Below, one piece after another: positions 24,306-33,648 of a stretch of 64,000 nucleotides of DNA. Both the position numbers and the translations under genes were made by a program. The notes under the pieces were generated by a model. It saw only the letters and a program-made list of their open reading frames with translations, ran no database searches and was not told the origin of the DNA. This stretch comes from Streptomyces hiroshimensis (lineage in GTDB: Bacteria; Actinomycetota; Actinomycetes; Streptomycetales; Streptomycetaceae), in NCBI RefSeq assembly GCF_014650335.1, contig NZ_BMUT01000020.1, positions 38,280 through 102,279 of the forward strand, written 5' to 3'. The stretch's first letter is position 1. Each line of letters begins with the position of its first letter.

Positions 24306-25830
24306 CAGGCGTCAGGAAGCCCTGCTCGACGAGCGTCCTGATCGACTCCGGCGTCCGGTCCCGCAGCAGCACCGCGTCCTCGCCGATCAGCTGGGCGATG
24401 GCGTCGAGGATCCGGCCGGCGCTGAGGGAGCCGTCGCACACGCCCGCGAAGCCCGCGCCGACGGTGTCCACCTTGGTGGCCCGCCGCATGCCGCGGTTCT
24501 GGCGGAGCACCACGTGCTCCGGGTCCTCCGCGCCCGGCAGGCCGACCTGCTCCTGCACGACCTCGTCGGCCAGGACGAAGCGGGCGGCGAGCAGCGCGGC
24601 GTCGTCGTGCGCCCGCAGGAAGTCCTGCCGGTCGAAGTGGGAGCGCACGGCCGGGCCGAGCGGCTGCTCGACCGGGTGCGGCCATTCCTCGGCGACGACG
24701 GACGGCCGGTCGGCACCCGACTTGCGCAGCGTGATCCAGCCAAATCCGATGCCCTTGGTCTTACGGGCCTCGAACTCGTCCAGCCAGGCGTCGTAGCGCG
24801 CCGCGTACTCCTCCGGGCCGGCGCGGTGGTCGCCCGCGTCGCGCAGCCACAGCTCGGCGTACTGGGCGATGTCCTGCACCTCGCGCTGGACGATCCAGGC
24901 GTCGCAGCCGCGCGGCACCCAGGAGGAGAGCCGCTCGCGCCAGTCCTCGCCCTCCACGTGCTGCCAGTTGGCGAGCAGCTGGCAGTAGCCGCCGTCGTTG
25001 AGCCGGTCGGCCGACTGCTGGACGAGCGTGCGGCACAGGTCGTCGCCGCCCATGCCGCCGTCGCGGTAGGTCAGGCGGGCACCGGGCGAGATGACGAACG
25101 GCGGGTTGGAGACGATCAGGTCGAAGGTGTCCTGGGCGACCGGCTCGAAGAGCGAGCCCTCACGCAGGTCGGCCTCGGCGGCGCCGGACAGCTCCAGGGT
25201 GAGCCGCGTGATGTGCAGGGCGCGCGGGTTGAGGTCCGTCGCGGTCACGCGCGTGGCGTGCTGGGTGGCGTGCAACGCCTGGATGCCGGACCCCGTGCCC
25301 AGGTCGAGGGCGCTCGCGACGGGCGTGCGGACGGTGAGCCCGGCGAGGGTGGTCGAAGCGCCGCCGACGCCGAGGACGAGCTGCGAGCGGTCGACTCCCG
25401 AGGGACCGGCCCCGCCCCCGGCGATGCCGCCCGCGCCGCCGACGGCACAGCCCAGGTCGGAGACGATCCACCAGTCCTGCCCGTCGGGGCCGCCGTACGG
25501 GCGCACGTCCACGGTGGCGCGCACGGAGTCCCCGTCGCCCCCGTCGCGGACGAGCCAGCCGCCGGCGAGGCAGTCGTCGACGGGCAGCGCGGCCGCGGCC
25601 CGCGCGTACGGGGCCGGGCGCTGCAGCAGGAACAGCCGGACGAGCGTCTCCAGCGGGCTGTCGCCGCGCGTGGCGCGCAGGGCGGGGACGGTCTCGCTGC
25701 GGGCGAGCGCGGCGTAGGCGGGGGCGCCCAGCAGGTCGAGGAGGCCGTCGGCGGTGAAGGCGGCGGCGAGCAGGGCGTCGCGCAGCCGGGAGGTGCGCGC
25801 GCGGTCGGGGGCGGGAAGGAGCGTACTCAC
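24295..25830 (-). CDS. Class I SAM methyltransferase, PrmC/HemK-like, with N- and C-terminal extensions
   Basis: A 511-residue protein. The central Rossmann domain has ALDLGTGSGIQAL near 175, the acidic ribose-binding stretch ATDLNPRAL, and the NPPF catalytic motif near 240 used by N6-adenine and N5-glutamine methyltransferases. An N-terminal helical domain of about 150 residues and a C-terminal domain of about 200 residues (wHTH-like end RTLVEQGFLTPV) are not assigned. The substrate is unknown: rRNA, DNA or protein Gln are all possible. It stands alone between the lipoprotein and topA genes. Confidence 0.8.
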   Translation of the reverse strand: MSTLLPAPDRARTSRLRDALLAAAFTADGLLDLLGAPAYAALARSETVPALRATRGDSPLETLVRLFLLQRPAPYARAAAALPVDDCLAGGWLVRDGGDGDSVRATVDVRPYGGPDGQDWWIVSDLGCAVGGAGGIAGGGAGPSGVDRSQLVLGVGGASTTLAGLTVRTPVASALDLGTGSGIQALHATQHATRVTATDLNPRALHITRLTLELSGAAEADLREGSLFEPVAQDTFDLIVSNPPFVISPGARLTYRDGGMGGDDLCRTLVQQSADRLNDGGYCQLLANWQHVEGEDWRERLSSWVPRGCDAWIVQREVQDIAQYAELWLRDAGDHRAGPEEYAARYDAWLDEFEARKTKGIGFGWITLRKSGADRPSVVAEEWPHPVEQPLGPAVRSHFDRQDFLRAHDDAALLAARFVLADEVVQEQVGLPGAEDPEHVVLRQNRGMRRATKVDTVGAGFAGVCDGSLSAGRILDAIAQLIGEDAVLLRDRTPESIRTLVEQGFLTPVAE

Positions 25831-25920
25831 GGGACCATTGTCGGGGGCGGCACCGGCAAACGACGAAAGCGGCGGGGTGCGGCGTCGCGTCCCGTCCGGA
25901 CGCCACGCCGCACCCGGCCG

Positions 25921-25976
25921 GCTCTTCGTCTTAACTCTTCGTCTTAACTCTTCGCCGGCTTAGCTCTTCGCCGGCG
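25921..25976 (-). repeat. Stop-codon minirepeats at the lipoprotein 3' end
   Basis: On the minus strand GCCGGCGAAGAGCTAAG is followed by GCCGGCGAAGAGTTAAG and two copies of ACGAAGAGTTAAG. TAA recurs at 25960 (the real stop), 25944 and 25931. Confidence 0.88.
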
Positions 25977-26532
25977 ACGGGGAGAGCGAGTTCTTCTGGC
26001 AGCCCGGCTGCTTGGCCATGGCCTTGCCGACGTCACCCGTCTGCAGCTTCTTGAGCGCCTCGGAGCTCTGGTTGGTGAGCTTGGCGACGTCCCCGCCGAT
26101 GCTCTTGAGCCCCGCGGCGAACTTGTTCTTGTCACCGGTGTCGAGGGCGTCGCTGCGCTTCTTCAGGTTCGCGTACGCCGTGGAGAGGTCGTTGAGCGCC
26201 TTGACGGCGTTCTTCTGGCTGGTCTCGCCGTCCTTGACGGGCGGCGCACCCGCGTTCTGCACCGCGTTGGCGAGCGCCTTGTACGCGTCCACGCTGACCT
26301 GGAAGGCGGCGGAGTCGGTCTGCTGGACCTTCTTGGAGTCCTCCTCGGTCTGAACGCTCGCGATCGACTGGTTCGCGTCCAGAATCTTCTTCACCTGGGG
26401 CTGCATCTGGTCGCAGACCGTCTTGGCCCAGGTGTCCAGCTTCTTGTTGCCCTCGTCGTCGTTGCTGCAGCCGGTCAGCCCCAGCAGGAGCGCCGTACCG
26501 CCGGACAGTACGGCCGCAAGCTTCTTGTTCAC
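25960..26532 (-). CDS. Small secreted lipoprotein, function unknown
   Basis: A 190-residue protein. The GTG start gives MNKKLAAVLSGGTALLLGLTGC, a typical lipoprotein signal with lipobox LTGC and lipidated Cys near 22. The mature part is hydrophilic and helical, rich in Lys, Asp, Gln and Ala, with one further Cys in TVCDQM and one near the C-terminus (PGCQKN). AAGGGA lies 11-16 bases upstream of the start. No enzymatic motif is visible. A 298-bp gap separates it from hppA, mostly the repeat array described there. Confidence 0.8.
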   Translation of the reverse strand: MNKKLAAVLSGGTALLLGLTGCSNDDEGNKKLDTWAKTVCDQMQPQVKKILDANQSIASVQTEEDSKKVQQTDSAAFQVSVDAYKALANAVQNAGAPPVKDGETSQKNAVKALNDLSTAYANLKKRSDALDTGDKNKFAAGLKSIGGDVAKLTNQSSEALKKLQTGDVGKAMAKQPGCQKNSLSPSPAKS

Positions 26533-26744
26533 CGGATCGGTCCCTTCGATGGCTCTCGGCCCGGAACTTACACGTCCGAGCGGGACCGCCCAGGAGGCCG
26601 CCTTCCCGTATGCCCCCTTTTGAAGCCATTTGCACCAAGCGCAGCGTGGCATTCACCGCACAGGAGAGGAGAGGGTGAACCGCACACGGGTGGACGGCGC
26701 GCCCTGCACGCCGCCCACCCGGGCCGAAGTTCCGGAGCGTCAGT

Positions 26745-26855
26745 TCCTCACGACGCCACCGCCGGTTCTTACGTCACCACCACCGTTCTTACGACGCCAC
26801 CGCCGTACCTACGACGTCACCGCACCGTTCCTACGACACCACCGCCGGATCGGCG
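26745..26855 (-). repeat. Five-unit stop-codon minirepeats at the hppA 3' end
   Basis: On the minus strand units like GGCGGTGGTGTCGTAGGAAC repeat five times, the first inside the last codons of hppA. Stops fall at 26831 (TAG, real), 26809 (TAG), 26789 (TAA), 26769 (TAA) and 26748 (TGA), spaced 22, 20, 20 and 21 bp. Confidence 0.92.
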
Positions 26856-29236
26856 GGCTTCGCCGCACGCTCGGCGTTGCCGTCGTCGTCCACCGCGATC
26901 CCACGCCGCTTCGAGACGTACACCGCTGCGACGATGACGACGATCGCCAGCACCGCGACCCCGATCCGCAGGCCCTTGTTGGCGTCGACGCCGTAGGAGA
27001 ACTTGACCACGGCAGGGGCGATCAGCAACGCCACCAGGTTCATCACCTTCAGCAGCGGGTTGATGGCCGGCCCGGCGGTGTCCTTGAACGGGTCGCCGAC
27101 CGTGTCGCCGATGACCGTCGCCGCGTGCGCCTCACTGCCCTTGCCGCCGTGGTGCCCGTCCTCCACCAGCTTCTTGGCGTTGTCCCAGGCACCACCGGAG
27201 TTGGCGAGGAAGACGGCCATCAGGGTGCCGGTGCCGATGGCGCCCGCGAGGTACGAGCCGAGCGCGCCGACGCCGAGCGAGAAGCCGACCGCGATGGGCG
27301 CCATCACGGCCAGCAGCCCGGGCGTGGCGAGTTCGCGCAGCGCGTCCTTGGTGCAGATGTCCACCACGCGGCCGTACTCCGGCTTCTCGCTGTAGTCCAT
27401 GATCCCGGGGTGCTCGCGGAACTGCCGCCGCACCTCGTAGACCACCGCGCCCGCCGACCGCGACACGGCGTTGATCGCCAGCCCCGAGAAGAGGAAGACG
27501 ACGGCGGCGCCGAGCACGAGCCCGACGAGGTTGTTGGGCTGCGAGATGTCCAGACTCAGGCCCAGCTCCCCGGACTTCGCGTGCACCTCCTTCACGGCGG
27601 TGGCGATGGCGTCGCGGTACGAGCCGAAGAGCGCCGACGCCGCCAGGACGGCCGTGGCGATGGCGATGCCCTTGGTGATGGCCTTGGTGGTGTTGCCGAC
27701 GGCGTCGAGGTCGGTGAGCACCTGCGCGCCGGCGCCCTCGACGTCGCCGGACATCTCGGCGATGCCCTGGGCGTTGTCGGAGACCGGGCCGAAGGTGTCC
27801 ATGGCGACGATGACGCCCACGGTGGTCAGCAGGCCGGTGCCGGCGAGCGCGACGGCGAACAGGGCCAGCATGATGGAGGTGCCGCCGAGCAGGAACGCCC
27901 CGTAGACGCCCAGTGCGATCAGCACGGCCGAGTAGACGGCGGACTCCAGGCCGACGCCGATGCCGGCGAGGACGACCGTCGCCGGGCCGGTCAGGGACGA
28001 CTTGCCGATGTCCCGCACGGGCCTCCGGCTGGTCTCCGTGAAGTACCCCGTGAGCTGCTGGATGAGCGCGGCGAGGACGATGCCGATGGCCACGGCCACG
28101 AGCGCGAGCACCCGCGGGTCGCCTGCATGGTCGCGGATGGCCTCGTCCCCGATGCCCTTCAGGTCGGCGTAGCTGGAGGGGAGGTACGCGAACACCGCGG
28201 CGGCCACCAGGGCGAGCGAGATGACGGCCGAGATGAAGAACCCGCGGTTGATCGCGGTCATGCCGCTGCGGTCGGCACGGCGCGGCGCGACCGCGAAGAT
28301 GCCGATCATCGCCGTGAGTACACCGATCGCGGGGACGAGCAGGGGGAAGGCGAGCCCCGCGTCGCCGAAGGCGGCCTTGCCGAGGATCAGTGCGGCGACC
28401 AGCGTCACGGCGTACGACTCGAAGAGGTCTGCGGCCATGCCCGCGCAGTCGCCGACGTTGTCGCCCACGTTGTCCGCGATGGTGGCGGCGTTGCGCGGGT
28501 CGTCCTCGGGGATGCCCTGTTCGACCTTTCCGACGAGGTCGGCGCCGACGTCGGCCGCCTTGGTGAAGATGCCGCCGCCGACCCTCATGAACATCGCCAG
28601 CAGCGCCGCGCCGAAGCCGAATCCCTCCAGCACCTTGGGCGCGTCGGCCGCGTACACGAGCACCACGCACGAGGCGCCCAGCAGGCCGAGCCCCACGGTG
28701 AACATCCCTACGACGCCACCTGTCCGAAACGCGATCTTCATGGCCTTGTGGGAAACGGCCGTCAGATCCTTCTCGGGCTCGCCCGGTGCCGGTGTGGCCT
28801 CGCGCGCCGCCGCGGCGACCCGCACATTGCTGCGCACGGCGAGCCACATGCCGATATAGCCGGTGGCCGCCGAGAACAGTGCTCCGATCAGGAAGAAGCC
28901 CGAACGTCCGATGCGCTGCGACCAGTTGTCGGCCGGCAGGAGCATCAGGAGGAAGAACACCGCCACGGCGAATACGCCGAGGGTGCGCAACTGCCGTGCG
29001 AGATAGGCGTTGGCGCCTTCCTGCACCGCCGCCGCGATCTTTCTCATGCTGTCGGTTCCCTCGCCCGCCGCGAGGACCTGCCGCACCAGGACGACGGCGA
29101 CCACGAGCGCCGCGAGTGCGACGGCCGCGATCACGATCACCATGGTGCGGTTGCCCTGGGTGAGTTCGGCCGCGAGATTCCGGGTGAAGTCGAGCTGTCG
29201 AAAGTCCACCTGTCGAGGGGTGAAGGGCCCCGCCAT
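26831..29236 (-). CDS. hppA: H+-translocating membrane pyrophosphatase, K+-independent type
   Basis: An 801-residue integral membrane pump coupling PPi hydrolysis to proton export, with about 15-16 hydrophobic segments. Signature motifs are DVGADLVGKVE near 225, DNVGDNVGD near 250 and the C-terminal DTVGDPFKDTAG. GNTTKAITKG near 513 carries Lys where K+-dependent enzymes have Ala, indicating a K+-independent H+-PPase. The ATG start has GGGAGG seven bases upstream. The transcript ends in tandem stop-bearing repeats. The 616-bp region upstream carries a phased repeat array. Confidence 0.95.
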   Translation of the reverse strand: MAGPFTPRQVDFRQLDFTRNLAAELTQGNRTMVIVIAAVALAALVVAVVLVRQVLAAGEGTDSMRKIAAAVQEGANAYLARQLRTLGVFAVAVFFLLMLLPADNWSQRIGRSGFFLIGALFSAATGYIGMWLAVRSNVRVAAAAREATPAPGEPEKDLTAVSHKAMKIAFRTGGVVGMFTVGLGLLGASCVVLVYAADAPKVLEGFGFGAALLAMFMRVGGGIFTKAADVGADLVGKVEQGIPEDDPRNAATIADNVGDNVGDCAGMAADLFESYAVTLVAALILGKAAFGDAGLAFPLLVPAIGVLTAMIGIFAVAPRRADRSGMTAINRGFFISAVISLALVAAAVFAYLPSSYADLKGIGDEAIRDHAGDPRVLALVAVAIGIVLAALIQQLTGYFTETSRRPVRDIGKSSLTGPATVVLAGIGVGLESAVYSAVLIALGVYGAFLLGGTSIMLALFAVALAGTGLLTTVGVIVAMDTFGPVSDNAQGIAEMSGDVEGAGAQVLTDLDAVGNTTKAITKGIAIATAVLAASALFGSYRDAIATAVKEVHAKSGELGLSLDISQPNNLVGLVLGAAVVFLFSGLAINAVSRSAGAVVYEVRRQFREHPGIMDYSEKPEYGRVVDICTKDALRELATPGLLAVMAPIAVGFSLGVGALGSYLAGAIGTGTLMAVFLANSGGAWDNAKKLVEDGHHGGKGSEAHAATVIGDTVGDPFKDTAGPAINPLLKVMNLVALLIAPAVVKFSYGVDANKGLRIGVAVLAIVVIVAAVYVSKRRGIAVDDDGNAERAAKPADPAVVS

Positions 29237-29852
29237 TCGTCCTCCCTGACGTTTGGCACATGGGCGCGCAGCTGATCGGCGATCACGAAAGAGATCACGG
29301 AACAGCGGCCACGCTCAGGCGTCCTGAGCTCAAGATGGACGGATTGTAGGGAGCATGGCGAGATCAAAACAGAGCGCGGCAAATGGAATTGGCCTGTGCA
29401 AGTGAAGATCGAGTGAATGATCCGCCGGATAAACGATCGCGGGCGGAGATCCGGAATGGGAGACCGGCGACGATCAACGGCGATCAACGAGGATCAATGG
29501 GGATCAACGGTCATCGGGGAGAAGCGCGCCACGAGATCGAATCCCGGACGATCAATGGGGACGGGAAGGATCGATCCATTGGATTCGCAGCGACCGGCGG
29601 CCATGAGGCGTCGTCGGGCGCGTGGTGGCGGCATATCGGCCGCAGAACAACTGCAGAACGGCCACGGAACTCCGCAGAGAGAGCGCAGCAAGGTCGCAGC
29701 AAGGATGGCGGAATGAGCACTGCCCCGGCCCGCAGGGAGCCCGTGAATCCTGCGACGGCCCGTCCAGCAGGCGTCACCGGAACGGCCGCAAGGGGCAGCC
29801 GGGACTTACGGCCGTTAGAGGAGGGACGGCTACGGCAATGTGCCCGGACGGG
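29237..29852. other. Upstream region of hppA, no gene seen
   Basis: A 616-bp gap between the hppA start and the anti-sigma gene stop. It is less G+C-rich than its surroundings around 29320-29560. It holds the GATCAA array at 29470-29510 and an isolated related GATCAATGG near 29550. Open frames across it lack protein-like features. Confidence 0.6.
29470..29510 (+). promoter_or_regulatory. Four GATCAA repeats phased at exactly 10 bp
   Basis: Successive decamers CGATCAACGG, CGATCAACGA, GGATCAATGG and GGATCAACGG start at 29471, 29481, 29491 and 29501, so each GATCAA lies on the same helix face. They lie about 235-275 bp upstream of hppA. Such phasing is typical of cooperative protein binding; no known Streptomyces box was matched. 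Confidence 0.5.
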
Positions 29853-30305
29853 CTACGGCGCCACGGCCGCGGGAGCGATCGGCCAGCTCATACGGATCAG
29901 GCCGCCGCGCTCGTCGGCCGTCACCTCGACGTCGTCGACGAGGCCGCTGATGACCGCGAGGCCCATGTCGTCCTCGCTGTCGGCACCGCTCTCCTCGGGG
30001 CCGCCGGCGGCGCGCTCCGAGCCGTTCGCGGCAGCGAGCGCCTCCGGTGTGGGGCCGGGGGCGTCGTCCCCGACCTCGATGGAGAACTTCTTCTCGTCCT
30101 CGATCAGCGTCACCCGGACGGGGGTGGTCACCTCATTGCTGATGTGCAGCCCCACCGCGCGCGAGCAGGCTTCGCCCACGGCGAGCCGGACCTCGTCCAG
30201 CACGGCCTCGTCCACACCGGCACGGCGCGCCACCGCGGCCGCCACCAGCCGGGCGGTCCGGACATGCTCGGGAAGGGCACTGAAGAGCAGTTCGACGGTG
30301 GCCAT
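29853..30305 (-). CDS. Anti-sigma factor, RsbW-like ATPase domain, BldG-linked
   Basis: A 150-residue HATPase_c_2 (GHKL) protein. The N box is EVRLAVGEACSRAVG (about 38-52), and DMGLAVISGLVDDVEV near 113-128 is the G1-like region. Such proteins sequester a sigma factor and phosphorylate an anti-anti-sigma Ser. It lies 116 bp downstream of bldG on the same strand. In S. coelicolor the corresponding gene is cotranscribed with bldG and its product interacts with BldG. The middle (about 80-110) is an acidic insertion. The ATG start follows a GGGGGAT leader. Confidence 0.88.
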   Translation of the reverse strand: MATVELLFSALPEHVRTARLVAAAVARRAGVDEAVLDEVRLAVGEACSRAVGLHISNEVTTPVRVTLIEDEKKFSIEVGDDAPGPTPEALAAANGSERAAGGPEESGADSEDDMGLAVISGLVDDVEVTADERGGLIRMSWPIAPAAVAP

Positions 30306-30421
30306 GCCATCCCCCTCGGTCGTACGTGCCCTCTCCCCCTCATCCGGAAAAGGGCGGACTCACGAGGGGGCCGGGCCCACGAGCCCGGGTTCCCCCCGCG
30401 TGACAGTCTTCCCCGGCGGCC

Positions 30422-30763
30422 TCAGTCGGTCGCCTGCACCGCGTCCTCGACCGAGGTGTGGATGGGGAACACCTTGGTGAGGCCGGTGATACGGAAAATC
30501 TTGAGAATGCGCTCCTGATTGCAGACCAGGCGCAGCGAGCCCTCATGGGCACGCACCCGCTTCAGCCCGCCGACCAGGACGCCGAGCCCGGTGGAGTCGA
30601 GGAAGTCGACGCCCTCCATGTCCACGACGAGGTGATAGCTGCCGTCGTTGACAAGCTCGACCAGCTGCTCACGCAGCTTGGGCGCGGTGTACACATCAAT
30701 CTCGCCACCGACCCGGACAACCGTACGGTCGCCTACGGTCTCGGTCGACAGGGACAGGTCCAC
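30422..30763 (-). CDS. bldG: Anti-sigma factor antagonist BldG
   Basis: A 113-residue STAS-domain protein required in Streptomyces for aerial growth and antibiotic production. The conserved phosphorylatable Ser is in FLDSTGLGVLVGGL near residue 57. The GTG at 30763 is chosen because GGAGG lies 5 bases upstream and MDLSLSTETVGDRTVV is the usual N-terminus; a longer in-frame start at 30832 has no support. It is followed by the anti-sigma gene, forming the partner-switch pair. It is divergent from the helicase gene. Confidence 0.96.
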   Translation of the reverse strand: MDLSLSTETVGDRTVVRVGGEIDVYTAPKLREQLVELVNDGSYHLVVDMEGVDFLDSTGLGVLVGGLKRVRAHEGSLRLVCNQERILKIFRITGLTKVFPIHTSVEDAVQATD

Positions 30764-30817
30764 GGATCCTCCAGCACCTTGCATCGAGCGGTCGCCCCCC
30801 ATGGATCGGCAGCCGCG

Positions 30818-33274
30818 ATGGCATTCAATCACTTACCGGCAGGCGCGCACGACGCCTTGACGCCATTGTCCGTCACGCCAGTGACACACTCGGTGCCGAT
30901 GGCCAACGATCAACTCCCGCCGGAGGCGGGCGTACATCCCGCTCCCCGGACAGTCCTCGACCGACTGACCACCGGGGCCGACAGGGCTGCACGCATCACT
31001 CATACGGAGCACTTGCCCCCGCGTCCCGGACGTCATGCCCCCTGGCCTGAGGAGATCCGGCCGGAAGTGGTGGAAGCCATCCGGACGGCGGGCATCGAGC
31101 GGCCGTGGGCCCACCAGGCGCTCACCGCCGAGCACGCGTTGCGCGGCGAATCGGTGGTCGTGGCCACCGGAACCGCCTCCGGGAAGTCTCTCGCGTACCT
31201 GGCACCCGTCCTCAGCGCCCTACTGGACGGCTCCGAGGCCCCGAACGGCCGCGGGGCGACCGCGCTGTACCTCGCCCCCACCAAGGCCCTCGCCGCCGAT
31301 CAGCGGCGCGCCGTGAAGGCCCTCGCCGGGCCCCTGGGCAAGGGCATCCGGCCCGCGGTCTACGACGGGGACACCCCCGTCGAGGAGCGGGAGTGGGTGC
31401 GCCAGTACGCCAATTACGCGCTCACCAACCCCGACATGCTCCACCGCTCCATCCTCCCGGCCCACCCCAAGTGGTCCTCCTTCCTGCGCGCCCTGCGCTA
31501 CGTCGTCATCGACGAGTGCCACACCTACCGGGGCGTCTTCGGCTCGCACGTCGCCCAGGTGCTGCGCCGTCTCCGGCGTGTCTGCGCCCGCTACGGGGCC
31601 GATCCGGTCTTCCTCCTCGCCTCGGCCACCTCCTCCGACCCGGGCACTGCCGCCAACCGGCTGACGGGCGTGCCGGTGGCGGAGATCACCGAGGACGCCT
31701 CCCCGCGCGGCGAGCTGGTCTTCGCGCTCTGGGAACCGCCCCTCACCGAGCTCCACGGCGAGCGAGGAGCCCCCGTCCGCCGCACCGCCACCGCCGAGAG
31801 CGCCGACCTCCTCACCGACCTCGTCATCCAAGGCGTCCGTACGGTCGCCTTCGTGCGGTCACGGCGCGGCGCCGAGCTCGTGGCCCTGATCGCCCAGGAG
31901 CGCCTCGCCGCCGTGGACCGCTCCCTGCCCGCGCGTGTCGCCGCCTACCGCGGCGGCTATCTCCCCGAGGAACGCCGCGCCATCGAGCGCGCCCTGCACA
32001 GCGGCGAACTGCTGGGCCTGTCCGCCACGACCGCCCTGGAGCTCGGCGTCGATGTCGCGGGCCTCGACGCCGTCCTCCTGACCGGCTATCCGGGCACGCG
32101 GGCCTCCCTGTGGCAGCAGGCCGGCCGCGCGGGCCGTACGGGCCGGGGAGCCCTCGCCGTGCTGGTCGCCCGCGACGACCCCCTGGACACCTATCTCGTC
32201 CACCACCCCGAGGCGCTCTTCCGGCAGCCCGTCGAATCCACCGTCCTCGATCCCGACAACCCCTACGTCCTCGCCCCCCATCTGTGCGCCGCGGCCGCCG
32301 AGCTGCCGCTCACCGAGGCCGACCTGTCCCTGTTCGGGCCCGAGACACCGGGCCTGCTCACCCAGCTCGAGGCGCGCAAGCTGCTCCGCCGCCGCGGCGC
32401 CGCCTGGCACTGGACCCGGCGCGAGCGCGCCGCCGACCTCACCGACATCCGGGGCGGCGGCGGCCGGCCCGTCCAGGTCGTGGAGGAGGGCACCGGGCGG
32501 CTGCTGGGGACCGTGGACGCGGGCGCCGCCCACGCCTCCGTCCACGAGGGCGCGGTCCATCTCCACCAAGGCCGCACCTACCTCGTCCGCCGGCTCGACC
32601 TGGAGGACTCCGTCGCCCTCGTCGAGCAGGCCGACCCGCCGTACTCGACGACGGCCCGCGACACGACGGCCGTCTCCATCCTGGAGACCAGCGCCGAGAT
32701 CCCCTGGGGGGAGGCACGGCTGTGCTTCGGCTCGGTCGAGGTCACCAACCAGGTCGTCTCCTTCCTCCGCCGCCGGCTCATCACCGGCGAGGTCCTCGGC
32801 GAGTCCAAGCTGGACCTGCCGCCGCGTACGCTGCGCACCCGCGCCGTGTGGTGGACCGTCACCGAGGACCAGCTCGACGAGGCCCGCATCGACCCCGAGG
32901 CCCTCGGAGGCGCCCTACACGCTGCCGAACACGCCTCCATCGGCATGCTCCCTCTCTTCGCCACCTGCGACCGCTGGGACATCGGCGGCGTCTCCGTCCC
33001 CCTGCACCCCGACACGCTCCTGCCGACCGTCTTCGTCTACGACGGCCACCCCGGCGGCGCGGGCTTCGCCGAGAGGGCCTTCCACACCGCCGCCGGCTGG
33101 CTCACCGCCACTCGCGAGGCGATCGCCGCCTGCGAGTGCGACACCGGCTGCCCCTCCTGCGTCCAGTCCCCCAAGTGCGGCAACGGCAACGACCCTCTCG
33201 ACAAACGGGCCGCCATACGCCTGCTGGCCCGGCTCCTCAGGGACGCCCCCAAGGGAGAGCGAAAGGAAGGGTGA
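30818..33274 (+). CDS. DEAD/DEAH-box helicase with C-terminal Zn-binding domain (MrfA/YprA-like)
   Basis: An 818-residue superfamily 2 helicase. Walker A is ATGTASGKS near 117, motif II is DECHTYRG near 231, motif III is LLASAT, and motif VI is QQAGRAGRTGRG. The C-terminal DUF1998/MZB region ends with clustered cysteines (CECDTGCPSCVQSPKCGNGN, about 771-790), the metal-binding signature of MrfA, a Bacillus helicase repairing mitomycin damage. A DNA-repair role is inferred. The start is uncertain: the ATG at 30818 gives the longer MAFNHLPAG N-terminus, while the ATG at 30899 (MANDQLPP) is possible. Neither has a clear ribosome-binding site. The 3' end overlaps the convergent TadE-like frame. 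Confidence 0.88.
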   Translation: MAFNHLPAGAHDALTPLSVTPVTHSVPMANDQLPPEAGVHPAPRTVLDRLTTGADRAARITHTEHLPPRPGRHAPWPEEIRPEVVEAIRTAGIERPWAHQALTAEHALRGESVVVATGTASGKSLAYLAPVLSALLDGSEAPNGRGATALYLAPTKALAADQRRAVKALAGPLGKGIRPAVYDGDTPVEEREWVRQYANYALTNPDMLHRSILPAHPKWSSFLRALRYVVIDECHTYRGVFGSHVAQVLRRLRRVCARYGADPVFLLASATSSDPGTAANRLTGVPVAEITEDASPRGELVFALWEPPLTELHGERGAPVRRTATAESADLLTDLVIQGVRTVAFVRSRRGAELVALIAQERLAAVDRSLPARVAAYRGGYLPEERRAIERALHSGELLGLSATTALELGVDVAGLDAVLLTGYPGTRASLWQQAGRAGRTGRGALAVLVARDDPLDTYLVHHPEALFRQPVESTVLDPDNPYVLAPHLCAAAAELPLTEADLSLFGPETPGLLTQLEARKLLRRRGAAWHWTRRERAADLTDIRGGGGRPVQVVEEGTGRLLGTVDAGAAHASVHEGAVHLHQGRTYLVRRLDLEDSVALVEQADPPYSTTARDTTAVSILETSAEIPWGEARLCFGSVEVTNQVVSFLRRRLITGEVLGESKLDLPPRTLRTRAVWWTVTEDQLDEARIDPEALGGALHAAEHASIGMLPLFATCDRWDIGGVSVPLHPDTLLPTVFVYDGHPGGAGFAERAFHTAAGWLTATREAIAACECDTGCPSCVQSPKCGNGNDPLDKRAAIRLLARLLRDAPKGERKEG

Positions 33275-33648
33275 GCTGCGGAGAACGAAACAGCCTCGAT
33301 CCCCGCGGCCTCCGCGGGCCCCGCCCGCGACCGCACCCGGACGGCGTAGGGCCCCACCCTCGCCTCGGCCGCGACCTCCGCGATCTCGCCGCTCACGGCA
33401 CAGCGCACCACTCTCGCCCCCTGAGCGGCAGCCACCCGCCGGGCGAGACCGCACGCGGTCTCCTGCCCGTCGAGGGCGTGGTCGGCCGCCGCCAGCGCCG
33501 ACAGATCCGCCGCACCACCGGCGCGGTGACGGGCCACCACCGCCTGCCCCATGGCAAGCAGGACCGCGAACACCGCGCAGAGCGCGGCAGCCGCGACCGC
33601 CACCCACACCGTCGCCATCCCCCGGTCATCGCACCGTCTCCTCCGCAA
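33037..33648 (-). CDS. TadE/Rv3654c-like membrane protein with C-terminal extension antisense to the helicase gene
   Basis: A 203-residue frame. The N-terminus RRRRCDDRGMATVWVAVAA plus a hydrophobic helix, then RAGGAADLSALAAADHAL, matches the TadE-like protein always found in the helicase/secretion neighbourhood of actinobacteria. Family proteins end near residue 120. Here no stop occurs until 33037, so the last 79 codons are antisense to the helicase C-terminus, a 238-bp convergent overlap. The tail may be non-conserved read-on after loss of the original stop. The TTG at 33648 overlaps the upstream gene by 23 bp; the ATG at 33618 is an alternative. Confidence 0.7.
   Translation of the reverse strand: MRRRRCDDRGMATVWVAVAAAALCAVFAVLLAMGQAVVARHRAGGAADLSALAAADHALDGQETACGLARRVAAAQGARVVRCAVSGEIAEVAAEARVGPYAVRVRSRAGPAEAAGIEAVSFSAAHPSFRSPLGASLRSRASRRMAARLSRGSLPLPHLGDWTQEGQPVSHSQAAIASRVAVSQPAAVWKALSAKPAPPGWPS

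Noticed and set aside
26630..29275. 881-residue plus-strand frame opposite hppA
   Set aside because: Shadow of the membrane pyrophosphatase; Asp/Arg/His-rich composition is a frame artefact.
30458..30817. Upstream extension of the helicase to 30458
   Set aside because: The extra residues are antisense to bldG; the helicase start must be at 30818 or 30899.
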